Part shown: positions 8,904 through 16,993 of the stretch, piece after piece
Layout: the number at the start of each line of letters is the position of its first letter
Position numbering within the stretch: position 1 is the stretch's first letter
Source: Nocardioides sp.
Lineage (GTDB): Bacteria > Actinomycetota > Actinomycetes > Propionibacteriales > Nocardioidaceae
Length of the DNA: 64,000 bases
Direction: 5' to 3'
NCBI RefSeq assembly: GCF_030150155.1
Contig: NZ_JASLGR010000061.1
Coordinates: forward strand, 62,001 to 126,000
Notes under the pieces: generated by a model
What the model was told of the DNA's origin: nothing
Databases searched by the model: none
Seen by the model: only the letters and a program-made list of their open reading frames with translations
Program-made: the position numbers and the translations under genes

Positions 8904-9778
8904 CGCGGCATCCCGGCGGCGTAGTCGAACGCGTCGGCCTGGGGCGCCACGAGATCGGCGTACAGCTCGGGACGACGGGCACGGAGCAGGCCGGGCACGG
9001 AGTCAAAGAGCTTCGGCTCGGCGATGGAGTCGTCGATCCCACGCAGGTGGCGCACGCGGTCCAGGTCGAGGTCGGCGACGACGACCTCCTCACGTCCGGC
9101 GAAGGCGAGCGGGTACTCGGGGCCGGTGATCATCGCGGCGCCGACCTCGTCGCCCCACAGGTTGTTGGTCAGGCCGACGTAGCAGATGTTCTCGATCGCA
9201 CGGGCCTGGTTGATCAGCTGCCAGTTGCGGGTCAGGCTGGTGAAGCCGCCACCGGCCGGGCTGAGGATCAGCTCGGCGCCGCGCAGCGCGACGATCCGGG
9301 CGACCTCGGGGGTCCACATCTCCGAGCAGACCACGATCCCCATCTCGATGCCGTCGAGGGTGAAGTTCGCGAACTGGTCGGCCGGGCTGGTGAGCTGCCC
9401 GAAGGTCTCGGCCGCGGGGATGGTGGCGGGGTGGGTGCGCAGGTAGTGCAGCACCTCGGTGCCGTTGCGGTCGAGGACGTGGACCGCGAGGTGGTTGCGG
9501 GTCCCGTCGGGTCCGGCGACCTTCTCGTTGGCCGACCACACCACGTTGATGTGGTGCTCCCTCGCCGCCTCGGCCATCGCCGGAGCGGCGTCGTAGAACG
9601 CCTCGACGTCGATCGGACCGGGGCTGAACTCGGGGAAGCAGGCCAGGTCCGCGCCGGCCGCCGCGGCCCGTGCGATCAGCTCGACACCATGCTCGACGTC
9701 GGCCATCGAGCCGGGGCCGTGGCCGCCGACACGGAGGGGCTGCAGCAGGGCGAGGCGGTAGCGGGAGGGACTGCTCAT
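8900..9778 (-). CDS. Carbon-nitrogen hydrolase (nitrilase superfamily), catalytic Lys replaced by Arg
   Basis: 292 aa. Nitrilase-fold hydrolase, first gene of the operon. Of the Glu-Lys-Cys triad, Glu50 (CFPEFSPG) and Cys151 (IVVCSEMWTPEVAR) are present. The Lys position falls in HYLRTHPATIP and is Arg114, where the family normally has YRKTHL. Relatives include N-carbamoyl-amino-acid amidohydrolases and beta-ureidopropionase, which would fit the end of a ring-degradation route, but the Lys change makes activity uncertain. I chose ATG 9778; an in-frame GTG at 9805 would add nine residues with no better ribosome site. The promoter region is shared with the divergent AbrB-type gene. Confidence 0.8.
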   Translation of the reverse strand: MSSPSRYRLALLQPLRVGGHGPGSMADVEHGVELIARAAAAGADLACFPEFSPGPIDVEAFYDAAPAMAEAAREHHINVVWSANEKVAGPDGTRNHLAVHVLDRNGTEVLHYLRTHPATIPAAETFGQLTSPADQFANFTLDGIEMGIVVCSEMWTPEVARIVALRGAELILSPAGGGFTSLTRNWQLINQARAIENICYVGLTNNLWGDEVGAAMITGPEYPLAFAGREEVVVADLDLDRVRHLRGIDDSIAEPKLFDSVPGLLRARRPELYADLVAPQADAFDYAAGMPR

Positions 9779-9858
9779 GCCTCGAACAGTAGGGAGCGAA
9801 AACACCCGAAATGCCTGCCGTAACTGGCTGTTTACGGACCCCTCGGAGTCTTCTTTCC

Positions 9859-9889
9859 GGTGTTACACAGACCGGGACAGAGTGACACC
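9859..9889. promoter_or_regulatory. Imperfect inverted repeat in divergent promoter region
   Basis: GGTGTTAC at 9859-9866 and GTGACACC at 9882-9889 form an inverted repeat (7 of 8 pairs) with a 15-nt spacer, midway between the nitrilase operon and the AbrB-type gene. A regulator, possibly the GntR protein at 6557-7468, could bind here. The dyad is visible; the binding is inferred. Confidence 0.35.
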
Positions 9890-9954
9890 GGCTGACACGG
9901 GAAAGCCCGCCGCAGGCCCGATCGGGGCGCCACACGGACGCAACATCACACGGC

Positions 9955-9960
9955 TACGGT
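9955..9960 (+). promoter_or_regulatory. -10 box of a probable leaderless promoter
   Basis: TACGGT matches the actinobacterial TANNNT -10 form and ends 7 nt before GTG 9968. This suggests a transcript starting on the start codon and decides against the in-frame GTG at 9959. Confidence 0.45.
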
Positions 9961-9967
9961 GACCCTC

Positions 9968-11023
9968 GTGCGTCCCTGGATCCTCCTGCTCGCGTTGGTC
10001 GCGGCGTTCTCCACGGCCTTCACGGTCGTCGGGCTGCCGACGCCGACGCTCTTCGGCGGCCTGGCCGGTGCCCTGGTCTACGCCATCGCCCGTCCCCGCC
10101 GCCCGCTGGCCCTGCCCGCCTCCGGCTTCACCTTCGGTCAGGCCGTGGTCGGCATCGTGATCGGCCTGTCGGTGGACTGGGAGGCACTGTGGTCGCTGGG
10201 CTGGACCTGGCTGCTGGTGGTGGTCGTCTCGTGCTTCTCACTCGTGGTCTCGGTGCTGGTCGGCCAGCTGCTGATGCGCCACGGCGTAAGCCGGGTGACG
10301 GCGACGTTCTCCTCGATCGCCGGGGGCGCGGCCGGGCTGACCGCGATCGCCGACGAGCTCGGCGCCGATGCCCGCGTGGTCTCCACGCTGCAGTACCTCC
10401 GCCTGCTGGCGGTCCTGGTCACGATGCCACTGGTCGCCACCGTCGTGTACGGCGTGCACACCGCCGGGACCGACACCGGGACGACGTACCTGGATCTGGA
10501 GCACCTGCCGCTGGACCTCGCCTTCACCGCGGTCGCCCTGGGGCTGGGGCTGTGGCTCGGCCGGGTGCTGCACTTCCCCACCCACGCGATCCTCGGCCCG
10601 CTCTTCGTCTCGGCGCTGATGAGCCTCGTCCCGTGGTTCGACGGCGTCGAGGTGCCCTGGATCGTGGTGACGCTGGGCTACGTCTGCATCGGCGTGCAGG
10701 TCGGCCTCAAGTTCACCCTCGCCTCGCTGCAGCAGATCGGCCGGATGATCCCCACCGCGATGGTGACCATCGTGGTGACGATCCTGGCCTGCTTCGGGCT
10801 GAGCTGGGTGCTGGTGGCGCTCACCTCGGAGTCACCCCTGGACGCCTACCTGGCGACCAACCCCGGTGGCGTGTACGCCGTCCTCGGGATGAGTGCTGCA
10901 GCAGGCGGCTCGGTCACCTTCGTCGCAGCCGCCCAGGTGCTGCGTACGTTGATCATCCTGGCCTCGGCCCCGTTCGTGTCGGCGTACCTGACCCGTGGCG
11001 GCAGCTCGCACCGGGAAGTTTGA
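9968..11023 (+). CDS. AbrB-family (AbrB_dup) integral membrane protein
   Basis: 351 aa from GTG 9968. Very hydrophobic, about ten membrane segments, arranged as two similar halves; each half has a Gly-rich re-entrant-like stretch (LPTPTLFGGLAGALVYAI near the start, then ATNPGGVYAVLGMSAAAGGSVTFVA near the end). This is the pattern of the family once called ammonia-monooxygenase regulator, now regarded as membrane transport-like proteins of unproved function. It diverges from the nitrilase/amidase operon and shares 189 bp of promoter with it, so uptake or export of the same substrate is a reasonable guess. No cytoplasmic DNA-binding part is present. Confidence 0.75.
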   Translation: MRPWILLLALVAAFSTAFTVVGLPTPTLFGGLAGALVYAIARPRRPLALPASGFTFGQAVVGIVIGLSVDWEALWSLGWTWLLVVVVSCFSLVVSVLVGQLLMRHGVSRVTATFSSIAGGAAGLTAIADELGADARVVSTLQYLRLLAVLVTMPLVATVVYGVHTAGTDTGTTYLDLEHLPLDLAFTAVALGLGLWLGRVLHFPTHAILGPLFVSALMSLVPWFDGVEVPWIVVTLGYVCIGVQVGLKFTLASLQQIGRMIPTAMVTIVVTILACFGLSWVLVALTSESPLDAYLATNPGGVYAVLGMSAAAGGSVTFVAAAQVLRTLIILASAPFVSAYLTRGGSSHREV

Positions 11024-11161
11024 CCAAAGCCCCCTCACCCGCTGGGAATCACCCGTACGGTCGACCTCTGCCCTCCAGCGGCAGACCGTCGGAGTGCTCG
11101 GGCGCACCACGGCGCACCACCGTTGTCGTCTTGCCGTGCCATCTGAATCTGTGGAGCCCTC

Positions 11162-11336
11162 ATGCGTCGCCGCCTCGACCGTCTCGCCCTTGCCGCCACC
11201 GTGCTCCTGGCAGGAAGCAGGCACCGCTCGGGGCACCGCCCGGTTCAGCATCGACGGCAACCCCGTCACCCTCAACGGACTCTCGCAGGTCGGCGGCGTT
11301 TACCAGGTCAAGGCCGGCCAGTCCTCACCGCCGCCG
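11162..11336 (+). pseudogene. Remnant of a secreted protein, frameshifted and truncated
   Basis: ATG 11162 has a ribosome site (GGAG, 5 nt upstream) and begins a clear signal peptide, MRRRLDRLALAATVLLAGS. After that the frame turns into Arg/Pro-rich nonsense. Shifting by one base at about 11219 gives convincing protein again (GTARFSIDGNPVTLNGLSQ, then VGGVYQVKAGQ) up to about 11325, after which similarity to a sensible protein stops. One inserted base plus loss of the 3' end explains this. The repeats and ATPase gene that follow may have replaced the rest. I do not recognise the family. Confidence 0.4.
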
Positions 11337-11374
11337 GCCGTCCGCAGTGTCTCCGGCTTGTATCGACCGGCGCG

Positions 11375-11442
11375 CTGCAGAATGTCGCCCGAAAGTACTG
11401 CAGAATGTAGTTTGAAAAATCTGCAGATTGTAGTCTCAACGG
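11375..11442 (+). repeat. Three 23-bp-spaced direct repeats, CTGCAGAATGT core
   Basis: CTGCAGAATGTCG begins at 11375, CTGCAGAATGTAG at 11398 and CTGCAGATTGTAG at 11421: the same core in the same orientation every 23 bp, about two helical turns. The block is AT-richer than its surroundings and abuts the ATPase start. The third copy runs into the probable -10 box TAGTCT (11431-11436), which ends 6 nt before GTG 11443. Likely operator or activator sites controlling the ATPase gene. Confidence 0.6.
11431..11436 (+). promoter_or_regulatory. -10 box of leaderless promoter for ATPase gene
   Basis: TAGTCT fits TANNNT and ends 6 nt before the GTG start at 11443. It overlaps the third direct repeat, so a protein bound to the repeats would touch RNA polymerase directly. 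Confidence 0.45.
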
Positions 11443-12717
11443 GTGACCTCGCCTGCCAACCGCCGCGGCTACCGACCCCGCGTCCTTGACGTTCTCCTCA
11501 AGGATCGCCTTGAGTCATCCGGAGCTGTCCTGCTCGAAGGACCCAAAGCGTGCGGGAAGACCTCGACCGGCGAGCGACACGCCAGGAGTTCGGTCTTTCT
11601 CGACCGCGATCCCGCAGCGTTGACCGCGATCGCGGTGGCACCCGACGTTGCCCTGAACGGCACTCCGCCCATGCTGATCGATGAGTGGCAGTTGGACGCG
11701 ACCAGCGTGTGGAACCACGTCCGAGCCGAGGTTGATCGCCGAGCCGAGTCCGGCCAGTTCATCCTCACCGGTTCGGCGACTCCGGACGACGACGCACGCC
11801 GTCACACCGGTGCCGGTCGTTTCGCACGCCTGATGATGCGACCGATGAGCTTGTTCGAGAGCACCGACTCCAGCGGGGCCATGTCGCTGGCAGCCCTCAT
11901 GGCCGGCGAACGGCCTACGGCCCGGTCTATGTTGACCGTCCCTGACCTCGTGGACCTGGTGGTTCGCGGGGGTTGGCCCACCAATCTGGATCGCACGGTG
12001 AAGGCGGCGACCCAAGCAAACGCGGACTACATCCGCACGATCGCCGACGTCGACATTCCTCGCGTCGACGGCTCCCGCAAGAACCCTCAGGTGGCACTGC
12101 GCCTCATGGCCGCACTGGCCCGCAACGTGGCAATGGAGGAGAACGTCTCCAAACTCGCAGCCGAGGCAGGCGGCGAGTCCCCCGCCATCGCGCGAACAAC
12201 CGCGTACGCGTATATGAGTGCACTCACTCGCCTCATGATCCTGGAATCGCAACCTCCGTGGGCGACTCATCTTCGCTCACGTGCTCGTCTGCGCGAGAAG
12301 GCCAGAACCCACTTCGTCGACCCCTCACTGGCAGTGGCGGCTCTGGGCGGCAACAGCGCACGTCTGCTGGGAGACCTGAACTCATTCGGCTACCTGTTCG
12401 AGTCGCTCGTGGTTCGCGATTGCCGCATCTACGCAGGCCCTCTGGACGGAACCGTCCACCACTACCGCGACAGCAGCGGCACGGAGGTAGATGTCATCAT
12501 CGAGACCCTCGACGGCTCGTGGGGTGCGTTCGAGGTGAAACTCGGCGGTGAGGAAGCGGTTGAAAGTGCCGCAGCGGGTTTGCTGAAGTTCGCCGCCAAG
12601 GTAGACACGGCGAAGGCCGGGCGGCCTGCCGTCCTGGGCGTCATCACCGGAGGCCCCTACGGGTACACCCGCCCCGACGGGGTGGTCGTGATTCCGATCG
12701 GAGCCCTTGGCCCCTGA
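11443..12717 (+). CDS. DUF4143-type AAA ATPase with PD-(D/E)XK-like C-terminal domain
   Basis: 424 aa. Residues 33-40 (GPKACGKT) are the Walker A loop, 77-81 (MLIDE) Walker B, and ILTGSATP the sensor region. The C-terminal 150 residues are the DUF4143 part; the stretch TEVDVIIE, with GAFEVKLG about ten residues later, has the spacing of a PD-(D/E)XK nuclease-like core. Such proteins are common single-gene accessory elements in bacteria with no settled function; defence or mobile-element roles have been suggested. It follows a broken gene and a set of direct repeats and is unrelated to the catabolic genes on both sides, which suggests insertion as an accessory cassette. The GTG start is supported by the leaderless promoter. 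Confidence 0.82.
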   Translation: MTSPANRRGYRPRVLDVLLKDRLESSGAVLLEGPKACGKTSTGERHARSSVFLDRDPAALTAIAVAPDVALNGTPPMLIDEWQLDATSVWNHVRAEVDRRAESGQFILTGSATPDDDARRHTGAGRFARLMMRPMSLFESTDSSGAMSLAALMAGERPTARSMLTVPDLVDLVVRGGWPTNLDRTVKAATQANADYIRTIADVDIPRVDGSRKNPQVALRLMAALARNVAMEENVSKLAAEAGGESPAIARTTAYAYMSALTRLMILESQPPWATHLRSRARLREKARTHFVDPSLAVAALGGNSARLLGDLNSFGYLFESLVVRDCRIYAGPLDGTVHHYRDSSGTEVDVIIETLDGSWGAFEVKLGGEEAVESAAAGLLKFAAKVDTAKAGRPAVLGVITGGPYGYTRPDGVVVIPIGALGP

Positions 12718-12730
12718 CTCGGAAACCACA

Positions 12731-12779
12731 CGAGCAGGCCCCCTCGCCCCACCACCAGGGCGTTGCGGAGGCCTGCTCG
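12731..12779. terminator. Hairpin between convergent genes
   Basis: Perfect 10-bp arms CGAGCAGGCC (12731-12740) and GGCCTGCTCG (12770-12779) with a long loop, between the ends of the ATPase gene (+) and the MaoC-like gene (-). Plausible bidirectional terminator; the long loop lowers confidence. Confidence 0.4.
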
Positions 12780-12813
12780 CAGGCGATCAGGAAGGCGCCA
12801 GCGACGCCGGAGG

Positions 12814-13638
12814 TCAGCGGAAGGAGACCCGACCGCCGTCGATCGCGACGCCACGTTCGGTGGCGACGGTGAAGAGGGTCTCGCCGGTCTCCGCGGAGTC
12901 CCACGTCGAGACGGTGAGCTCCTCGCCGGGGAAGACCACCGAGCTGAACCGGCCCTCGAGCGAGGTCAGGTCGGCGGGGTGGACGCCCGCGGCGTCGGCC
13001 AGCACCAGGGTCGCCGAGGCGACGGTGGCCAGGCCCTGCAGGAACGGCTTGGGCTGACCCGAGGCCTGGGCGGCGACCGGGTCGATGTGGATGTGGTGCC
13101 GGTCGCCAGTGAGGCGGTAGAGGGCAGCGGAGTTCTCCGCGACGGTGAGCGAGCCGGAGCCGGTCGCCTCACCCTCGGGGCCGGCGGGGCGCGAGGGGCC
13201 ACGCTCGCCACCGAAGCCACCGGCGCCGGGCGCGAAGATGGACCAGGTGGCGACGACGTACGGCGACGTCACCTCGATCTCGAAGACCGCTGCCGCGCCC
13301 TTGTCCCACACGTTGGCGACGCGGGCCGACATCTCCATCTCGCCCGCGATCGGGATCTCGCCGAGCACGGTCAGCTTCTGCGAGCCGTGCAGCGCGGTGG
13401 CGACCTCCCACGCCCCGGCCTCGGCGAGGACGTCGGGGGCCCACTGGGCCAACGTCAGCGCGAAGGTCGGGAGCACCCGCATCCGGTCCTCGAAGACCAG
13501 GTCCAGGCGGTCGGCCGGAGCGCCGACGGCGAGGGCGTACAGGATCGCGTCGCGGTCCGTCCACGACACCGTCCGGGTGCCGAGGTCGCGGCCGATCCAC
13601 TCCCCGGCGTGGGCCGGAGCGTTCACGGCGGCGCTCAC
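12814..13638 (-). CDS. MaoC-like double-hotdog enoyl-CoA hydratase
   Basis: 274 aa with two hotdog repeats. The C-terminal one carries the hydratase-2 motif, YRLTGDRHHIHIDP, with the Asp and His of the catalytic pair and the following helix (PFLQGLATVASATLV). The N-terminal repeat is degenerate, as in eukaryote-like double-hotdog hydratases. Adds water to a 2-enoyl-CoA during beta-oxidation. It is the last gene of the fadE30-ipdF-fadA6 operon and its GTG start (13638) overlaps the thiolase stop as GTGA. A steroid-derived acyl-CoA substrate is inferred from that context. Confidence 0.82.
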   Translation of the reverse strand: MSAAVNAPAHAGEWIGRDLGTRTVSWTDRDAILYALAVGAPADRLDLVFEDRMRVLPTFALTLAQWAPDVLAEAGAWEVATALHGSQKLTVLGEIPIAGEMEMSARVANVWDKGAAAVFEIEVTSPYVVATWSIFAPGAGGFGGERGPSRPAGPEGEATGSGSLTVAENSAALYRLTGDRHHIHIDPVAAQASGQPKPFLQGLATVASATLVLADAAGVHPADLTSLEGRFSSVVFPGEELTVSTWDSAETGETLFTVATERGVAIDGGRVSFR

Positions 13639-14801
13639 CCGAGCCGCTCGATGATCGTGACGTTGGCCTGGCCGCCGCCCTCGCACATGGTCTGCAGGCC
13701 GTAGCGGCCGCCGGTGCGCTCGAGCTCGTTCAGCATGGTGGTCATCAGCCGGGTGCCAGTGGCGCCGATCGGGTGACCCAGGGCGATGCCGCCGCCGTTG
13801 ACATTGACCTTCTCGTGCGGGACGCCGATCTCCTTCATCCAGGCCAGGACGACGGAGGCGAACGCCTCGTTGCACTCGAACAGGTCGATGTCCTCGACAC
13901 TCAGGCCGGTCTTGGCCAGCGCCCGCTTGGTGGCGTTGATCGGGCCGGTGAGCATCCAGATCGGGTCGTCGCCGAGCACGGAGAGGTGGTGAATCCGGGC
14001 GCGCGGCTTCAGGCCGTGCTCCTTGACCGCTGCCTCGGAGGCGATCAGCATCGCCGAGGCGCCGTCGCAGATCTGCGAGGCGACACCTGCGGTGATCCAG
14101 CTGCCCTCGGCCAGCGGGTTGAGCCCCGCCATCTTCTCCAGCGACGTCTCGCGCGGGCACTCGTCGGTGCTGAAGACGGTGCCGTCGGCCAGGGTGACCG
14201 GGACGATCTCGTTCTCGAAGCGACCCTCGGCGATCGCGGCCTTGGCGCGCTGGTGGGAGGCGAGGGCGTACTCCTCCATCTCCTCACGCGAGGAGTCCCA
14301 CTTCTTGGCGATCATGTCGGCGGAGTTGAACTGCGAGACCTCGACCGTGCCGTAGCGCTCGACCCAGCCCGGGGACTCGGCGAACGGGGTGGTGAAGCCG
14401 AGGTCGGCGGCAGCGGTCATCGCCGAGGAGATCGGGATGGCGCTCATGTTCTGCAGCCCACCGGCGATGACGAAGTCCTGGGTGCCGGACATGACGCCCT
14501 GGGCGGCGAAGTGGACCGCCTGCTGCGAGGAGCCGCACTGCCGGTCGATGGTGACGCCGGGGACGGTGTCGGGCAGACCGGCCACCAGCCAGGCGGTGCG
14601 AGCGACGTCGCCGGCCTGGGAGCCGATCGTGTCGCAGCAGCCCATGATGACGTCGTCGACCAGCGACGGGTCGATGCCGGTGCGCTCGATCAGGGCGCCC
14701 AGCACGTGCGCGCCGAGGTCGGCGGAGTGGACGGCCGCGAGCGAGCCGCCGCGCTTGCCGACCGGCGTACGGACGGCGTCGATGATGTAGGCCTCAGCCA
14801 C
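13635..14801 (-). CDS. fadA6: Thiolase FadA6-like (steroid ring degradation)
   Basis: 388 aa acetyl-CoA C-acyltransferase. Cys89 in VTIDRQCGSSQQA is the acylated nucleophile; the C-terminal GHPIGATGTRL and CEGGGQANV loops carry the His and second Cys. The N-terminus (AYIIDAVRTPVGKRGG) and the QNMSAIPISSAM segment match mycobacterial FadA6 closely as I recall it, rather than FadA5. FadA6 acts late in HIP (C/D ring) catabolism. The GTG start has AAGGAG 6 nt upstream. Same operon as ipdF and fadE30, as in mycobacteria. Confident on family, good on orthology. Confidence 0.85.
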   Translation of the reverse strand: MAEAYIIDAVRTPVGKRGGSLAAVHSADLGAHVLGALIERTGIDPSLVDDVIMGCCDTIGSQAGDVARTAWLVAGLPDTVPGVTIDRQCGSSQQAVHFAAQGVMSGTQDFVIAGGLQNMSAIPISSAMTAAADLGFTTPFAESPGWVERYGTVEVSQFNSADMIAKKWDSSREEMEEYALASHQRAKAAIAEGRFENEIVPVTLADGTVFSTDECPRETSLEKMAGLNPLAEGSWITAGVASQICDGASAMLIASEAAVKEHGLKPRARIHHLSVLGDDPIWMLTGPINATKRALAKTGLSVEDIDLFECNEAFASVVLAWMKEIGVPHEKVNVNGGGIALGHPIGATGTRLMTTMLNELERTGGRYGLQTMCEGGGQANVTIIERLG

Positions 14802-14834
14802 TGGACTCTCCTTCGAACTGTTGGGTCGCGCCGC

Positions 14835-15632
14835 TCAGGCGTGCTGGCTGGACACGGCGACGACCTCGCCGGTCATGTAGGACGAGTAGTCGCTGGCCAG
14901 GAAGACCATCACGTTGGCGATCTCCCACGGGGCGGCGGCGCGGCCGAAGGCCTCCTTGCCCTTGAGCTCGGCGAGCAGCTCGGGGCTGGTGACCTTCTCC
15001 AGGAACGGGTGCATCGCCAGCGAGGGCGAGACCGCGTTGACCCGGATGCCGTACTGCGCCAGGTCGGCGGCGGCCGAACGGGTCAGCGCCTTCACGCCGG
15101 CCTTGGCGGCGGCGTAGTGCGACTGGCCGTCCTGGAAGCGCCAGCCGATCACCGACGAGTTGTTGACGATGACGCCCTTCTTGCCCGCCGCGACGAAGCG
15201 CTTGCCGGCCTCGCGGATGGCGCGCATGGTGCCGGTCAGGGTGACGTCGAGGACCAGGTTCCAGGTGTCGTCGGGCATCTCGAGGATGTCGTTGGTGCCA
15301 CCCAGGCCGGCGTTGTTGATCAGCACGTCGACCCCGCCGAACGGCTCGGCGGCGTCGAAGAGGGCCGTGATGTCGGCCTCCTGGGTCACGTTGCACACGA
15401 TCGAGGCGACCCGGTCGGCACCGAACTCGTCGGCCAGGGCCTGGTGGGCCTCGGCCAGCCGACGCTCGTGGGTGTCGGAGATGACGACCGCCTTGCAGTT
15501 CTCCTCCAGCACCTTGCGGGCGACGGCGGCACCGATGCCCGCGCCGGCGGCGGCGGTCACGACGACGACGCGGCCCTCCAGCAGGTTGTGGCCGGGGACG
15601 TAGGCAGGGGTGGGCTGCTCGGGCTTGCTCAT
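14835..15632 (-). CDS. ipdF: Short-chain dehydrogenase IpdF-like
   Basis: 265 aa SDR. Cofactor loop TAAAGAGIGAA, NNAG, catalytic Ser in NNSSVIGWRF and an intact YAAAK motif (SHYAAAKAG). In mycobacteria and rhodococci, IpdF oxidises or reduces the hydroxyl on the HIP-derived CoA ester. The assignment rests on position: it lies between fadA6 and fadE30 in the same order as the mycobacterial KstR2 cluster. Starts with ATG overlapping the fadE30 stop. The unusual TAAAGAGIG variant (usual TGxxxGxG) is noteworthy but keeps the Gly spacing. Confidence 0.75.
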   Translation of the reverse strand: MSKPEQPTPAYVPGHNLLEGRVVVVTAAAGAGIGAAVARKVLEENCKAVVISDTHERRLAEAHQALADEFGADRVASIVCNVTQEADITALFDAAEPFGGVDVLINNAGLGGTNDILEMPDDTWNLVLDVTLTGTMRAIREAGKRFVAAGKKGVIVNNSSVIGWRFQDGQSHYAAAKAGVKALTRSAAADLAQYGIRVNAVSPSLAMHPFLEKVTSPELLAELKGKEAFGRAAAPWEIANVMVFLASDYSSYMTGEVVAVSSQHA

Positions 15633-16810
15633 GGGCGGGGCTCCTTCGGCATGCCGAGCACGCGCTCGGCGATGATGTTGCGCTGAATCTCGTCCGAGCC
15701 GCCGTAGATCGTGTCGGCACGGGAGAAGAGGAAGAGGGACTGCAGGCGATCGAGGTCGTACGGCGCCGCGTCGACGGTCAGCGCGGCACCGCCGGCGACG
15801 TCCATCGCGAGCTCGCCGAGGTCACGGTGCCACCGCGCCCACAGCAGCTTGGCCACCGACGCCTCGGGGCCCTGCGACCCGGAGTCGTACGCCGACAGGG
15901 TGCGCAGCGCGTGGGTGCGCAGCACCTCCAGGCCGAGGGCGGCCTGGGCGATCCGGTCGGCGATGTCGCCGTCCTTGATCCGCCCGGTGGCGGTGGCGAG
16001 CTGCTCGACCTCGGCCAGCTCGCGGGCGAAGCCGACCTGCTGACCGATGGTGGAGACGCCACGCTCGAAGCCGAGCGTGGCCATCGCGACCTTCCAGCCC
16101 TCACCGGGCGCACCGACGACCAGGTCGGCCGCGGTGCGGGCACCGTCGAAGAAGACCTCGTTGAACTCACTCGTGCCGGTGAGCTGGATGATCGGGCGGA
16201 CGTCGACGCCGGGCTGGTCGAGCGGGACCAGCAGGTAGGACAGACCCGCGTGACGCTGGGAGTCGGGGTCGGTACGGGCCACCACGAAGCACCAGTCGGC
16301 CTGCTGGGCCAGCGAGGTCCAGACCTTCTGGCCGTCGACGATCCACTCGTCGCCCTCGAGCCGGGCCTTGGTCCGCACCCCGGCGAGGTCGGAGCCGGCG
16401 CCGGGCTCGGAGTAGCCCTGGCACCACAGCTCGGTGACGTTGACGATGCCGGGCAGGAAGCGCTTCTTCTGCTCCTCGGTGCCCAGGGCGATCAGAGTCG
16501 GGCCGAGCAGGGTCTCGCCGAGGTGGTTGACGCCGGCGGGGGCGTTGGCCCGGGCGTACTCCTCGTGGAAGATGACCTGCTGGAAGAGGGACAGCCCGCG
16601 GCCGCCGTACTCCGTCGGCCATCCGATGCAGGTCCAGCCCGAGGCGGCGAGGTGCTGGTTCCAGGCGAGACGCTCGTCGTGCGCCTCGTGCTCACGGCCG
16701 GAGCCGCCGAGCCCCTTCAGCTTCGCGAAGTCGCCGACCAGATTGTCCGCGAGCCAGGTGCGGACTTCGGTCCGGAAGGCCTCGTCCTCAGCGGAGAACG
16801 TGAGGTCCAT
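15629..16810 (-). CDS. fadE30: Acyl-CoA dehydrogenase FadE30-like
   Basis: 393 aa from ATG 16810 (AGGAG 4-5 nt upstream). Full three-domain acyl-CoA dehydrogenase: N-terminal helices, YSEPGAGSDLAGVRTKA flavin/substrate segment, beta domain, and C-terminal YGGSDEIQRNIIAERVLGMP. First gene of the leftward operon fadE30-ipdF-fadA6-maoC. In the HIP pathway FadE30 desaturates the 5-hydroxy-HIC-CoA intermediate. The divergent promoter region holds a KstR2 operator (16906-16919). A longer reading frame upstream to 16942 has no ribosome site and crosses the operator region, so I rejected it. Confidence 0.82.
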   Translation of the reverse strand: MDLTFSAEDEAFRTEVRTWLADNLVGDFAKLKGLGGSGREHEAHDERLAWNQHLAASGWTCIGWPTEYGGRGLSLFQQVIFHEEYARANAPAGVNHLGETLLGPTLIALGTEEQKKRFLPGIVNVTELWCQGYSEPGAGSDLAGVRTKARLEGDEWIVDGQKVWTSLAQQADWCFVVARTDPDSQRHAGLSYLLVPLDQPGVDVRPIIQLTGTSEFNEVFFDGARTAADLVVGAPGEGWKVAMATLGFERGVSTIGQQVGFARELAEVEQLATATGRIKDGDIADRIAQAALGLEVLRTHALRTLSAYDSGSQGPEASVAKLLWARWHRDLGELAMDVAGGAALTVDAAPYDLDRLQSLFLFSRADTIYGGSDEIQRNIIAERVLGMPKEPRP

Positions 16811-16905
16811 GATGCTCCTACTCTCGCCCTCACCGGGCCGTGGGCTTCTGCTGTCACTGGACGGGATCGGTCGAACCGATCGCCGCACCGGAATCACCAT
16901 AGCCC

Positions 16906-16919
16906 ACCAAGCACTTGTT
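16906..16919. promoter_or_regulatory. KstR2 operator
   Basis: ACCAAGCACTTGTT fits the published KstR2 motif AnCAAGnnCTTGnT at every fixed position. It lies between fadE30 (-) and the crotonase-fold gene (+), so one bound repressor could silence both operons until a HIP-type CoA ester releases it. Confidence 0.85.
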
Positions 16920-16993
16920 TGGTACTGTTCAAACCGCCCCACCGAGACGGGGCAATCCCCACCCGATCAACGAGGCAACGGCGGAGGACACGC

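Noticed and set aside
16811..16942. Extended N-terminus for the fadE30 product
   Set aside because: The extra 44 codons cross the KstR2 operator and promoter, lack a ribosome site and do not resemble an acyl-CoA dehydrogenase.
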